A stretch of 17,012 bases of DNA, taken from positions 1 to 17,012 of the forward strand of contig CAYRDB010000013.1 of NCBI GenBank assembly GCA_964423085.1, given 5' to 3'. The translations under genes were made by a program, and so were the position numbers. Shown here piece after piece: positions 17,006 through 17,012 of the stretch. The DNA comes from JAUWZS01 sp964423085 (GTDB lineage Archaea > Aenigmatarchaeota > Aenigmatarchaeia > CG10238-14 > SCSR01). The notes beneath the pieces are model-generated. The model made no database searches. It was not told where the DNA came from and saw only the letters and a program-made list of their open reading frames with translations. How positions within the stretch are numbered: the stretch's first letter is position 1; the number at the start of each line of letters is the position of its first letter.

Positions 17006-17012
17006 CATTTCG

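Overview
The window is archaeal chromosome. The evidence is a TFB-type transcription factor, a single-domain archaeal histone, aIF5A, an Elp3 tRNA-modification enzyme, AT-rich TATA-type promoters with several apparently leaderless genes, GGTGA-type Shine-Dalgarno sequences, and a 23S rRNA gene flanked by a bulge-helix-bulge processing stem. The 23S gene stands alone, with no 16S, tRNA or 5S beside it. A eukaryote-type topoisomerase IB is also present, which is uncommon in archaea. Small compact genes, unlinked rRNA and a divergent 23S would fit a DPANN-like lineage (Diapherotrites or Micrarchaeota type). That placement is inference, not something the sequence proves.

Layout. Positions 1-1089 hold the 3' part of a probable xylose-isomerase-like TIM-barrel gene. 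From 1174 to 3163 lie two overlapping paralogues, each with a minimal nucleotidyltransferase domain followed by a HEPN-like helical domain. TFB (minus, 3223-4224) is divergent from the histone-aIF5A pair (plus, 4452-5058); the region between them carries several CACT...AGTG inverted repeats. A two-TM protein with a very basic tail, topoisomerase IB, a PspC-domain protein, a methyltransferase and an unrecognised 189-aa protein follow on the plus strand to 9012. The minus strand from 11769 down to 8998 holds a small basic protein, a 30-aa zinc-ribbon microprotein, an asparagine-synthetase-like PP-loop protein and Elp3. The last two are 4 nt apart and may act together on wobble uridine of tRNA.

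The 23S rRNA (minus, about 14941-11842) is preceded by about 310 nt of strongly structured leader or separate ncRNA. Its sequence departs from near-universal bases in the sarcin-ricin loop, the peptidyl-transferase centre and the A-loop.

Beyond the rRNA promoter, a three-gene minus-strand operon (16960 to 15358) is joined by two ATGA overlaps. It encodes a 46-aa ribbon-helix-helix regulator, a phosphoribosyltransferase-like protein and a protein with EreA/ChaN/TraB-like motifs. A palindromic operator sits next to its TATA box. I do not recognise this combination, and it is the best candidate for an undescribed system here. No CRISPR array, transposon, integrase or tRNA was seen.
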